Positions 43,033 to 51,297 of a DNA stretch of 64,000 nt are shown one piece after another (position 1 is the stretch's first letter; each line of letters starts with the position of its first letter). The stretch lies in contig LYSZ01000003.1 of the NCBI GenBank assembly GCA_001657385.1, forward strand, positions 485,341 through 549,340. Direction: 5' to 3'. Under the pieces are notes generated by a model. It saw only the letters and a list, made by a program, of their open reading frames with translations. It was not told the origin of the DNA and ran no database searches. The translations under genes and the position numbers were made by a program. The stretch comes from Parvularcula sp. BBD 1991-13. GTDB taxonomy: Bacteria > Pseudomonadota > Alphaproteobacteria > Caulobacterales > Parvularculaceae.

Positions 43033-44499
43033 ATGACCGCTTTCGGGATACTCAGCTACGGCGCCTATGTTCCGCGCAAGCGTTTGTCCCGCAAAGCGTT
43101 GTTCGAGGCCGTCGGGTGGGCGCAGCCGTCCCTCAAATCGCTGGCGAAAGGCGAGCGCGCCTTCGCCGGCTGGGACGAGGACGCCGTCACCATGGGCCTT
43201 GAAGCCGGGCGGCGCGCTGTGGAGGGGTCAGGCGCGCCGCCCGCAAGCTTGCTATTCGCATCGACGACGGCGCCGTTTCTCGACCGGCAGAACGCGGGCG
43301 TCGTCGCCGCCGCGCTTGACCTGCCGAAGCCGACCCATTGCGCCGATCTCGCCGGCTCGCAGCGCGCGGCGCTGTCCGCACTCGCGGCGGCGGCGCGCGA
43401 CCGGTCGGCGACCAGCCTCGTCGTGGCCGCGGACCGGCGCCCGACGAAACCCGCCAGCGTCATGGAGGCGCTTTCCGGCGACGGCGCGGGCGCCCTCCTA
43501 CTCGGTCCGGGCGCGCCCTGCGCCGAGCTTCTGGGGACCGGCGCCGCCTACAGCGATTTCGTCGACCATTACCGGACCGAAGCATCGCATACGGATTACG
43601 TGCTGGAGGAACGCTGGTTCCGGGAGATCGGCCTCGCCGACGCCGCGCCGGCGGCGATCGCGCCGCTGCTGGAGCGTTGCGGCGTCGCAGCGGAGGCGGT
43701 GGATCACCTCATCGCGCCCCTGCCGAACCCGGCCCTCGCGCGCGCCGTCGCCAACCTCCTAGACATCGACCCGGACAAGCTCGCCGACAGCCTGTTCGAC
43801 CGGCTCGGCCATGCCGGCGCGGCCCACCCCTTCGTGATGCTGGCGAATGTTCTCGACACGGCGGAACCGGGCGACATCGTCCTCATGACGGCGATCGGCC
43901 AGGGCTGCGAGGCGGCCCTCTTCCGCGTCGCCGACGCCATTGGGGAGCATCGCGCGGCGCGCCGGGCGGGCCGCAGCGTCGAAGCGCAGCTTGAAGACGG
44001 CGCGAGCGAGGAGAATTACGTCCGGTTTCTCGCCGCCCATGGCGGCGTCGACATCGACTGGGGTATGCGCGCCGAACGCGACAACCGCACCGCGCAGACG
44101 GTCGCCTTCAACAAGAGCCGCGATCTTTACGGCTTTGTCGGCGGGCTGTGCCGGGCCTGCGGAACCGCGCAGTTCCCGAAATCCCGGCGCTGCGTCAATC
44201 CGGACTGCGCCGCGCTCGACGCGCAGACGGATTACCGGTTCGCCGACCGCGGCGCCGCAATCAAGTCGTTCACGGAGGACTGGCTGGCGTTCACGCGCGA
44301 GCCGCCGCTGGTTTACGGCAACGTCTCCTTCGACGGCGGCGGCAACGTCTTCATGGAAATGACCGACTTCGCGCCGGGCGAGGCGTCGATCGGCGCAGAA
44401 GTGGAGATGCGCTTCCGCATCAAGGACATCGACGCGGCGCGCGGCTTTCACCGTTATTTCTGGAAAGCCGCGCCCGTCAGGGGAGGCGCCGATGGCTGA
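43033..44499 (+). CDS. HMG-CoA-synthase/KAS III-like protein fused to a DUF35 OB-fold domain, active-site Cys apparently lost
   Basis: A 488-aa fusion. Residues 1-330 have the thiolase-fold architecture of archaeal HMG-CoA synthase and KAS III. The C-terminal region (about 365-485) is a DUF35 zinc-ribbon/OB domain with CRACG and CVNPDC. At the usual nucleophile position (D-L-x-x-x-C) the sequence is DLAGSQ, giving Gln110 instead of Cys, and the expected PHxxN His position reads APLPN. The domain is therefore probably structural or of altered chemistry. It overlaps the downstream thiolase by 8 bp. The set resembles the PhlA-PhlB-PhlC and archaeal HMGCS-DUF35-thiolase complexes, with two of the parts fused. 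Confidence 0.85.
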   Translation: MTAFGILSYGAYVPRKRLSRKALFEAVGWAQPSLKSLAKGERAFAGWDEDAVTMGLEAGRRAVEGSGAPPASLLFASTTAPFLDRQNAGVVAAALDLPKPTHCADLAGSQRAALSALAAAARDRSATSLVVAADRRPTKPASVMEALSGDGAGALLLGPGAPCAELLGTGAAYSDFVDHYRTEASHTDYVLEERWFREIGLADAAPAAIAPLLERCGVAAEAVDHLIAPLPNPALARAVANLLDIDPDKLADSLFDRLGHAGAAHPFVMLANVLDTAEPGDIVLMTAIGQGCEAALFRVADAIGEHRAARRAGRSVEAQLEDGASEENYVRFLAAHGGVDIDWGMRAERDNRTAQTVAFNKSRDLYGFVGGLCRACGTAQFPKSRRCVNPDCAALDAQTDYRFADRGAAIKSFTEDWLAFTREPPLVYGNVSFDGGGNVFMEMTDFAPGEASIGAEVEMRFRIKDIDAARGFHRYFWKAAPVRGGADG

Positions 44500-45691
44500 G
44501 GGAATCCGCGACAAGGTCGCCATTATCGGCATGGGCTGTTCGAAGTTCGGCGAGCGCTGGGACGCCGGTCCCGAGGATCTCGTCAACGAAGCCTTCGAGG
44601 AGGCGCTTGCCGACGCCGGGATCGATATCGGCCAACTCGACGCCGGATGGTTCGGCGTCTTTTACGACGAACAGAATGTTGGCAAGTCCGCCTACCCCCT
44701 GTCGCAATATCTCCGCCTGCCGAACATTCCGGTGACGCGGGTGGAAAATCTGTGCGCCACCGGCACGGAAGCCCTGCGCGGCGCGGTCTACGCCGTCGCC
44801 GCCGGCGCCTGCGACATCGCCCTCGCCATGGGCTGCGAGAAGCTGAAGGACACCGGCTTCGCCGGCCTGCCCGAACGCACCAAGGGAACCTTCGAAGACC
44901 TTTACCAGCCGGGGTTCACGCCGCCCGGCGCCTTCGCCCAGCTCGGCGCGGCCTATGCGGCGAAACACCGGATCGACATGAGCGCGCTGAAGCGCGCCAT
45001 GGCGCATGTCTCCTGGAAAAGCCACGAGAACGCCCTGTCGAACCCCAAGGCGCATCTGCGCCGCCGCATCAGCATGGACCAGATCCTGAACGCGCCCATG
45101 GTCGCCTATCCGCTGGGCGTGTTCGATTGCTGCGGCGTTTCCGACGGCGCGGCCTGCGCCATCGTCGCGCGGCCGGAAATCGCGAAAGCGTTGGGCAAGG
45201 ACGATCATGTAACGGTCAAGGCGATGCAGCTTTCCCCGTCCAACGGCGTCGAGATGGGCCACCGGTCCTGGGACGGCGCGCACACGCTGACGACGCGCAA
45301 GGCGGCGGCGCGCGCCTATGAAGAGGCCGGCGTTTCCGACCCCCGCGCCGACATCGGCCTGACGGAGGTGCATGACTGCTTTTCCATCACCGAACTTGTG
45401 TTGATGGAGGACCTTCTGCTTTCGGACGACGGCGCGGCGCCGCGCGACATCCTGGACGGGCGTTACGATGCGGACGGCGCAACGCCGTGCCAGATCGACG
45501 GCGGGCTGAAATGCTTCGGCCACCCGATCGGCGCATCCGGCCTGCGCATGACTTATGAAATCTACCTGCAACTGCTTGGCCGCGCCGGCGAGCGCCAGCT
45601 CGCCGCGCCGAAATTCGGCCTGGCGCACAATCTCGGCGGAATCCCGAACAGGAACGTAGCCGCGGTGTCGATTTTCGGCATGAACGGTTAG
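44492..45691 (+). CDS. SCP-x/PhlC-type thiolase (acetyl-CoA acetyltransferase family)
   Basis: A 399-aa thiolase-fold enzyme of the non-degradative SCP-x group. The nucleophilic Cys is in VENLCATGTEAL, and the His/Cys motifs are in EVHDCFSITE and CFGHPIGASGLRM. Unlike the partner gene, it keeps a full catalytic set. The 8-bp overlap with the KS-DUF35 fusion implies complex formation. It could cleave a beta-ketoacyl-CoA or perform a retro-aldol or acyl-transfer step, as Ltp2 and PhlC relatives do. The direction cannot be told from the sequence. Confidence 0.9.
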   Translation: MAEGIRDKVAIIGMGCSKFGERWDAGPEDLVNEAFEEALADAGIDIGQLDAGWFGVFYDEQNVGKSAYPLSQYLRLPNIPVTRVENLCATGTEALRGAVYAVAAGACDIALAMGCEKLKDTGFAGLPERTKGTFEDLYQPGFTPPGAFAQLGAAYAAKHRIDMSALKRAMAHVSWKSHENALSNPKAHLRRRISMDQILNAPMVAYPLGVFDCCGVSDGAACAIVARPEIAKALGKDDHVTVKAMQLSPSNGVEMGHRSWDGAHTLTTRKAAARAYEEAGVSDPRADIGLTEVHDCFSITELVLMEDLLLSDDGAAPRDILDGRYDADGATPCQIDGGLKCFGHPIGASGLRMTYEIYLQLLGRAGERQLAAPKFGLAHNLGGIPNRNVAAVSIFGMNG

Positions 45692-45727
45692 AGAGTGAAA
45701 TACAGGAAAAAGGAGCGCCGACAGCGC

Positions 45728-46642
45728 ATGGATGGGGATATGAGAGACAAAAAGCTCCGCACCGCCGCAGGCGCAGACGACGCGCCGCCGGCGCCGCACT
45801 TCAGCGAAATGACGCCTGCGGAGCTTGCCGCCGCGCCGACGGTTTACCGCGACGGCCTGATGGAGGGCCAGACCGCCCTGATCTCCGGCGCCGGCAGCGG
45901 CATGGGCAGGGCCATGGCCTTCCTTTTCGCACGCCTCGGCGCCAATGTTGCGATCTGCGGGCGGCGCGAGGAGAAACTTGCGGAGACCCGCGACGGCATC
46001 AAGGCGCATATCGGCCGCGACATCGCCTATACGCCGATGTCGATCCGCGATCCGGCGCGGGTCGAGGCGTTCATGGAAGACGCCTTCGACCGGTTCGGCC
46101 CGATCAGCGTCCTGATCAACAGCGCCGGCGGACAGTATTCGCAAAACGCCATCGACTTCTCGAGAAAAGGCTGGGAAGCGGTAATCGACACCAATCTCAA
46201 CGGCACCTGGTGGATGATGCAGGAGGCCGCGAAACGCTGGCGCGACGCCCGCGCCCCCGGCAACATCATCAATATCGTCGCGCATGTGGAGCGCGGCATG
46301 CCGCAATCGGCGCATACTTGCGCCGCCCGCGCGGGCGTCATCTATCTGTCGAAAACCGTGTCGACGGAATGGGCCGAGCACGACATCCGCGTCAATTGCA
46401 TCGCCCCGGGCGCGATCAAGACCGAAGGCGTCAATCACTACCCGGAGGATGTTCTGAAGGATTTCCATCTCGCCAATCCGATGAAACGGTTCGGCGATGT
46501 GTGGGACATCGCGGAAACCGCCGTCTATCTCGCCGCCCCGTCCTCGAAGTTCGTCACCGGCGAGGTCATCACCGTCGACGGCGGCATGGCCCAGCACGGC
46601 TGGGTCTGGCCGGGCGGTAAACCGGATTACTTCAAGGAATGA
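45728..46642 (+). CDS. SDR of the PECR/DECR (enoyl-CoA reductase) type
   Basis: A 304-aa SDR with an N-terminal extension before the cofactor motif SGAGSGMGRA and NSAGG. The usual YxxxK catalytic pair is replaced: the site reads HTCAARAGV. The AARAGV pattern, and IRVNCIAPGAIKTEG after it, match peroxisomal trans-2-enoyl-CoA and 2,4-dienoyl-CoA reductases. I therefore infer reduction of an unsaturated acyl-CoA with NADPH. The frame is open from a GTG at 45695. The ATG at 45728 follows an AAAAAGGAG site and is preferred. Confidence 0.87.
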   Translation: MDGDMRDKKLRTAAGADDAPPAPHFSEMTPAELAAAPTVYRDGLMEGQTALISGAGSGMGRAMAFLFARLGANVAICGRREEKLAETRDGIKAHIGRDIAYTPMSIRDPARVEAFMEDAFDRFGPISVLINSAGGQYSQNAIDFSRKGWEAVIDTNLNGTWWMMQEAAKRWRDARAPGNIINIVAHVERGMPQSAHTCAARAGVIYLSKTVSTEWAEHDIRVNCIAPGAIKTEGVNHYPEDVLKDFHLANPMKRFGDVWDIAETAVYLAAPSSKFVTGEVITVDGGMAQHGWVWPGGKPDYFKE

Positions 46643-46667
46643 TCGCAGCATGAGGAAGGAGGCCGCC

Positions 46668-47246
46668 ATGGCGAACACGCCGATGTCGCGGATACCGCGT
46701 CAGGAACTCACCGGCAAGGCGGCCGAGGCCTGGGACGCGCTCGACAAACTGACGGGAGAACCGGCCTTCGTGGAAACCTTCGCCAACGCTCCGGAGCTTT
46801 TAAGCTTCGTCATGGACGACTTTTACGGCCGCGTCTTTTTCGACGGGCGCGTCGACAACCGGTACAAACAGATTGTGCGCCTCTATTTGTCGAAAACCCA
46901 TGGCTGCCTCACCTGCAACAAGCAGAACGTGCCGGGCAGTCTCGACGCCGGCCTTTCCGAAGCGCAGATCGACGCCATCACGCAGTTCGAAGACGGACCG
47001 TTCGACGACGCCGAAAAAGCCGTTCTGCGTTATGCGTCGCAAATGGCGCTGACCAACCCTGACGGCGCGATGGACGAAACGCTTTACAATGACCTTCGCG
47101 CCCATTTCAGCGATGCGCAAATCTGCGAGCTGGGCACGGTGATGGCCGTCATCGGCGGCATGGCCAAGCTTTCCTTCGTCCTCGACCTGGTCGAGAAGGA
47201 ACCCTATTGCGAATTCGCCGACGCCGCCGCGCGCGTTCCGTCCTGA
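46668..47246 (+). CDS. Carboxymuconolactone decarboxylase-like (AhpD-fold) protein
   Basis: A 192-aa AhpD-like helical protein. The redox motif CLTC (KTHGCLTCNKQNV) and a downstream helical pair match the CMD/alkylhydroperoxidase-like family. AGGAAGGAGG lies just before the ATG at 46668, making it the best start (46650 is also possible). It may protect the oxygenase operon against peroxides or act on a lactone intermediate. It ends the plus-strand operon and converges on a minus-strand SDR. Confidence 0.88.
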   Translation: MANTPMSRIPRQELTGKAAEAWDALDKLTGEPAFVETFANAPELLSFVMDDFYGRVFFDGRVDNRYKQIVRLYLSKTHGCLTCNKQNVPGSLDAGLSEAQIDAITQFEDGPFDDAEKAVLRYASQMALTNPDGAMDETLYNDLRAHFSDAQICELGTVMAVIGGMAKLSFVLDLVEKEPYCEFADAAARVPS

Positions 47247-47274
47247 CGCTGCAAACTTTCCGCAATGACCATCT

Positions 47275-48036
47275 TCAGAATTTGACGATGGCGCCGCCGT
47301 CGACGTTGAACCCGACGCCGGAGATGAATTGCGCCTCCGCCGACGCCAGGAACAGCGCCGCCGCGGCGCAATCCTCCGGCGCGCCGAGGCGGCCGACCGG
47401 AGCCTTTTCCTCCCAGTAGCGGCGGAAGTCGGCATCCTCGAAGAACGGCGCCGACAGCGCCGTGACGACAGCGCCGGGCTGGAGGTAGTTCGCCGTCACC
47501 CCGTACCGGCCGAGATCGACGGCGAGCGATTTCGTCATGCCCGCGACCGCATGCTTCGACGCGCCGTATGCGAACAGCCCCGGCCCGCCCATATCCGACA
47601 TGATGGAGCCGAGATTGATGATCCGCCCGCGTCCGCTTCTTTTCAGATAAGGAACCGCGGCGCGGGTCAGCCGGAACATGGCGTCGACATTCACGCTCAT
47701 GACCCGGCGCCAAAGGGCGTCGGTGGTTTCCTCGATCGTTCCCGGCAGGGCGACGCCGGCGTTGTTCACAAGAATGTCGATCCCGCCGAACACGTCCGCC
47801 GCCGCCTCGACGATCCGGTCCGGCGCGTCGTCGTCCGTGACATCGGCTTCGATCGGGCGCGCCGCGCCCCTTCCGACATCGGCCGTATAAGAATCGAACC
47901 CGGCCGCGCCCGGCAGGTCCGCGACGAGAACCTTCGCGCCGCAGTCCAGAAAGGCGCGGGCGATGGCGGCGCCGATTCCGCCGGCGGCGCCGGTTACGAC
48001 GGCGCGCGCGCCGTCCAGTTGCTGTGTCGAGGTCAC
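47275..48036 (-). CDS. SDR-family oxidoreductase
   Basis: A 253-aa classical SDR with TGAAGGIGAA, NNAG, LGSIMSD (catalytic Ser region) and YGASKHA. The C terminus is GVGFNVDGG. It lies downstream of the TonB receptor gene on the same strand but beyond a strong terminator hairpin, so it probably has its own promoter. The substrate is unknown. Confidence 0.91.
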   Translation of the reverse strand: MTSTQQLDGARAVVTGAAGGIGAAIARAFLDCGAKVLVADLPGAAGFDSYTADVGRGAARPIEADVTDDDAPDRIVEAAADVFGGIDILVNNAGVALPGTIEETTDALWRRVMSVNVDAMFRLTRAAVPYLKRSGRGRIINLGSIMSDMGGPGLFAYGASKHAVAGMTKSLAVDLGRYGVTANYLQPGAVVTALSAPFFEDADFRRYWEEKAPVGRLGAPEDCAAAALFLASAEAQFISGVGFNVDGGAIVKF

Positions 48037-48063
48037 GGCCCTGAAAAATCTCCCTGTACAAAA

Positions 48064-48092
48064 AAAGGCCGGCGGGAGGAATGCCGGCCTTT
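48064..48092 (-). terminator. Rho-independent terminator of the TonB receptor gene
   Basis: A perfect 10-bp stem, AAAGGCCGGC with GCCGGCCTTT, has a 9-nt loop. Read on the minus strand it is followed by a T7 run (48066-48060). It lies 25 bp after the receptor stop. It may also work weakly on the plus strand. Confidence 0.85.
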
Positions 48093-48117
48093 CAGTTAAC
48101 GGGACAAACGCCCCGCC

Positions 48118-50631
48118 CTAGTTGAACTTGTAGCCGATTTCGAACCCGTAGGCGCGGGGCTCTCCGTACTGGCTGAAGATCCAGAGATTGGCGACCGGCT
48201 GGGACGACACGCGATAGCGCTTGTCGAGCAGGTTGCGCGCGAAGAACCGGGCGAACCAGCGGTCGTCCGCGTCGGCGAGTTCGATATTCGCGGTGACGAG
48301 CGTGCGCTCGTTCAGCGTGGTGTCGAAGGCCGGTCCGAGGTCGGAATAGTTGTAGACCTGTTCGTCCTCATAGGCGGCCGTCGCGCCGAGGCGCAACATC
48401 ATGCTGTCGGCCACCGGCTGTTCGTAACGGCCGAACAGCGTCCAGGTGATTTCCGGCGTCCTGGTCAGCGGCCGGTCGGAGAAATCGACGTCGATATCGC
48501 CGTCGAAATCCGTATCCGCCTCGAAGCTGATGAATTCGCCGTCCTGCCAGGAGAAGTTCCCGCCGAGGGTCAGCCCGTCGACCGGCGTGATCCACTGACC
48601 TTCCAGTTCGACGCCGTAAATCTCCAATTCGGCGGCGTTGAAGAACCGCGTTTCCTGGAAATCGATGCCGGCGCTGTTGGTCAGCGTGGCGGCGATCTGC
48701 CGCTGCGCATCGTCATATTTGGCGAAGAAGAAGGTGGGATTGAACCGGACGGCGCCGTCCAGCCATTCGGTGCGCAGGCCCGCCTCGTAGGAGAGCACGG
48801 TCTCAGGCGCGGTCGCCGCGACGCCCGCGGGGGTCAACTCGTTGCCGGTCGTGCCCGACTGGTCGTTGAAGGCGCCGGAGCGGAAGCTTCGCGACACATT
48901 CGCATAGCCGAAGATATCGTCCGTAAACGCATAGGAGACGACCGCGCGCCAGCTCGGCTCCTCGAAACTCGCCGAGCTTTCGAGAACGCCGGTGGAGAAG
49001 CGGTCGAAATCCGCCCCGCCAAGCAGGCCGACGCTGTCGAATGTCAACGAGGGATCGAACCCGCCGCCGAGCGCCTGGTAGAATACCTGGTTGCGGCCGA
49101 TCCAGTCCTTTTCCTCCCAGGTGTAGCGCACGCCGCCGGCGATAGTGAGGCGGTCGGTCAGGTCGATCGTGGTGTCGGCGAACACCGCATAGGCGTCGGC
49201 GTCCTGCGCGTTGCAGAGCACCTGCGGGTTTTCGTTGAAGGCGCCGAAGTCGGGCACGGCGAGCGCCGGATCGAAGGTCGTGTTCGGCGCGATGCCGAAC
49301 AGGTCGCTGACGCCCAGGGTCTGCGTGACGCAGAAAGTGGTGTCGTTGGACTGGTAGAACCCGCCTGCGACGAGATCGATCCGATCCGTGACGTCGACAT
49401 TGACGCGCACCTCCTGCTGGAAGGTTTCGCGGTCGTCGGCGCGGTTGGCGTCGAAAATGGAGACCGGGCCGACTTCGCCCACATAGTTGTTCGCCAGCGC
49501 CGAGGTCTGGTTGCGGAGACCGGTCACGGAAACGAGGCTCACCCGGTCCGAAACGTCCCAGTTGAGGTTCAGATAATACCCGTTGACGTCGACTTCGTGG
49601 CCATTGGCGAGACCGATGTCCTGGCCGATGAACTCAGGCGAGGTGACGCCGGCGTTGTCCAGCGGGTCGCCCGGGTCTTCGGTGAAGCCGAATGCGCCGA
49701 GCACGAAACCGGAGGCCGGGTCCGTCGGCGTTTCGTTCACCGCGGGCACGGTGTCGGAATCGTCGCGCACCAGTTCGTACTGGAACAGCGCCTCGAAGGT
49801 TTCCGAGGGGCGCCACAACAGCTTGGTGCGGAAATTGACGACGTCCTCGCCGCCGAGGCGGCGGTCGTCGCCCTCGCCGGCGATCCCGCCCGGTCCGCCG
49901 ACAGGGCCGAACGCGGCGCCGTTGCGGTAATACCCGTCCGAGCGCTGATATTGGCCCGCGAAGCGCAGCGCGAACTGCTCGCCGAGGGGTACGTTGAGCG
50001 CAAGGCGTCCCTCGACCCGGCTGAAGGAGCCGACCTGGACACGGCCCTCGCCGGAAACGACGCCGAGTTCGGGCCGTTTCGTGCGCACATTGACGACGCC
50101 AGCGGTCGTGTTCTTGCCGAACAGCGTGCCCTGAGGCCCGCGCAGGACCTCGACCTGCTCGATGTCGAACAGATCGAGCAGTTGGGTCTGCACATGCGGC
50201 ACCACGAAATCGTCAAGCGTCACGCCGACCTGGGGTTCGGAATAAACGATGATGTCCGTCTGCGCCGCGCCGCGGATGGCGAAGGACGCCGCGTTGAACC
50301 CCGTCACCTTGGAGGCGGAAAAGTTCGGCACCAGGGCGGCGATGTCGCCAAGATCGCGCGGGATCAGCGCGTCCACGACCTCGTCGTTCAGGGCGGTCAC
50401 CGCAACCGGGGTTTCCTGCAGGTCGGTCTCGCGGCGCGTCGCCTGAACGAAGATTTCGTCCGACTGCGCATGAACCGCCGTCGGGGCGCCCGCCATGGCG
50501 ACGCCGACGGCCAGCGCCCCCAGCGAGACCGGCGCCGCCGCGCCGGCGCCCAGCGCGCCCAGGGCAAGCTGAAGCGGCGACAAGGCGGCGCCGCGCTTCA
50601 AGACAGATTTCGTTTGCATTTTTGCGGACAC
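48118..50631 (-). CDS. TonB-dependent outer-membrane receptor
   Basis: A receptor of about 837 aa. The signal peptide ends near PTAVHAQ, the TonB-box-like region is DEIFVQATRRETDLQETPVA, and the plug motifs are VEVLRGPQGTLFGKNTTAG. The barrel ends in YGFEIGYKFN. The chosen GTG at 50631 has GGAGG 7 bp upstream, and alternatives are at 50679 and 50619. Under divergent operators C and D together with the ligase operon, it is probably the importer for the regulon's substrate. The sequence groups with receptors for hydrophobic or aromatic compounds common in sphingomonad-like bacteria. Confidence 0.94.
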   Translation of the reverse strand: MSAKMQTKSVLKRGAALSPLQLALGALGAGAAAPVSLGALAVGVAMAGAPTAVHAQSDEIFVQATRRETDLQETPVAVTALNDEVVDALIPRDLGDIAALVPNFSASKVTGFNAASFAIRGAAQTDIIVYSEPQVGVTLDDFVVPHVQTQLLDLFDIEQVEVLRGPQGTLFGKNTTAGVVNVRTKRPELGVVSGEGRVQVGSFSRVEGRLALNVPLGEQFALRFAGQYQRSDGYYRNGAAFGPVGGPGGIAGEGDDRRLGGEDVVNFRTKLLWRPSETFEALFQYELVRDDSDTVPAVNETPTDPASGFVLGAFGFTEDPGDPLDNAGVTSPEFIGQDIGLANGHEVDVNGYYLNLNWDVSDRVSLVSVTGLRNQTSALANNYVGEVGPVSIFDANRADDRETFQQEVRVNVDVTDRIDLVAGGFYQSNDTTFCVTQTLGVSDLFGIAPNTTFDPALAVPDFGAFNENPQVLCNAQDADAYAVFADTTIDLTDRLTIAGGVRYTWEEKDWIGRNQVFYQALGGGFDPSLTFDSVGLLGGADFDRFSTGVLESSASFEEPSWRAVVSYAFTDDIFGYANVSRSFRSGAFNDQSGTTGNELTPAGVAATAPETVLSYEAGLRTEWLDGAVRFNPTFFFAKYDDAQRQIAATLTNSAGIDFQETRFFNAAELEIYGVELEGQWITPVDGLTLGGNFSWQDGEFISFEADTDFDGDIDVDFSDRPLTRTPEITWTLFGRYEQPVADSMMLRLGATAAYEDEQVYNYSDLGPAFDTTLNERTLVTANIELADADDRWFARFFARNLLDKRYRVSSQPVANLWIFSQYGEPRAYGFEIGYKFN

Positions 50632-50721
50632 TTCTGACCCTCCCATGTTACGGCGTCGTATCGCAACGCGGCCAGTCATCGCATTTGTTATCGATTCGCG
50701 ACGTTATGGCCGACAATACGA

Positions 50722-50735
50722 ACAATCATGATTGT
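50722..50735. promoter_or_regulatory. Operator C, perfect 14-bp palindrome
   Basis: ACAATCATGATTGT, an exact palindrome, identical to operator E at 60670. Confidence 0.85.
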
Positions 50736-50843
50736 TTTTTTCTCCGTGCGCAATAGCTCTCTTTATCAGCAAATAACGGACTTTCCCGGTCTTTGTCATT
50801 TATACAACAGATGGCGCGAATATATTGCATCGCACAAAAACAA

Positions 50844-50857
50844 TCCGTCATGTTTGT
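50844..50857 (+). promoter_or_regulatory. Operator D, degenerate
   Basis: TCCGTCATGTTTGT keeps the CATG centre and the right half (TTTGT followed by a T7 run) but has a poor left half. It lies ahead of a TTGATG / TGATAG promoter for the 50998 operon. Confidence 0.5.
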
Positions 50858-50997
50858 TTTTTTGATGAAACGCCGGCGCGTCTGTGATAGAGGCTGAAGG
50901 GGTAAGCTTTTCCGCGGCTTGACGCCGGCGCCAAGGGCCGCGCTGCAGCGCAGCAAGCAACGGCGGAAAGATAATACGGGAGTGAGGAAACGATCCG

Positions 50998-51288
50998 ATG
51001 GCGCACACATTTATCGCACGAATGAAGATTTTCCCCGACAAGCAGGCGCAGTTCATCGACGCCTGCGAACGCATGGAAAAGGCGGTCGCGGAGAATGAAC
51101 CGGATGCGTTGCTTTACAAGTTCTACCGCCTGCGCGAGGACAACGCCTTCGCCGTGATCGAAAGTTTCAGGACCGAAGCCGCGGATCAGGCCCACCAGGA
51201 ATCGTCGCATTTCAAGGAGATCGCGCCCGCCATGATCGAATGCATCGACGGCGGCTATGTGCGCGAATATCTCGACCCCCTGAAGTAG
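50998..51288 (+). CDS. Antibiotic-biosynthesis-monooxygenase (ABM) domain protein (1)
   Basis: A 96-aa dimeric ferredoxin-like-fold protein with HTFIARMKIFPDKQAQFIDA and ESSHFKEIAPAM, typical of YgiN/LsrG-type quinol monooxygenases and isomerases. It starts the plus-strand operon and lies 9 bp upstream of the acyl-CoA ligase. A second ABM gene follows the ligase. Substrates in this family are quinols or small keto compounds. The one here is unknown. Confidence 0.88.
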   Translation: MAHTFIARMKIFPDKQAQFIDACERMEKAVAENEPDALLYKFYRLREDNAFAVIESFRTEAADQAHQESSHFKEIAPAMIECIDGGYVREYLDPLK

Positions 51289-51297
51289 GGCCGGACC

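Larger units (their letters stand above)
50632..50997. promoter_or_regulatory. Divergent promoter region between the TonB receptor and ligase operons
   Basis: A 366-bp non-coding region with the perfect operator C (50722) nearer the receptor and the weaker operator D (50844) nearer the plus-strand operon. Downstream of C on the minus strand is CGATAAC (about 50686-50692), and downstream of D on the plus strand is TGTGATAGA (50883-50891), both plausible -10 regions. No gene is seen. Confidence 0.65.
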
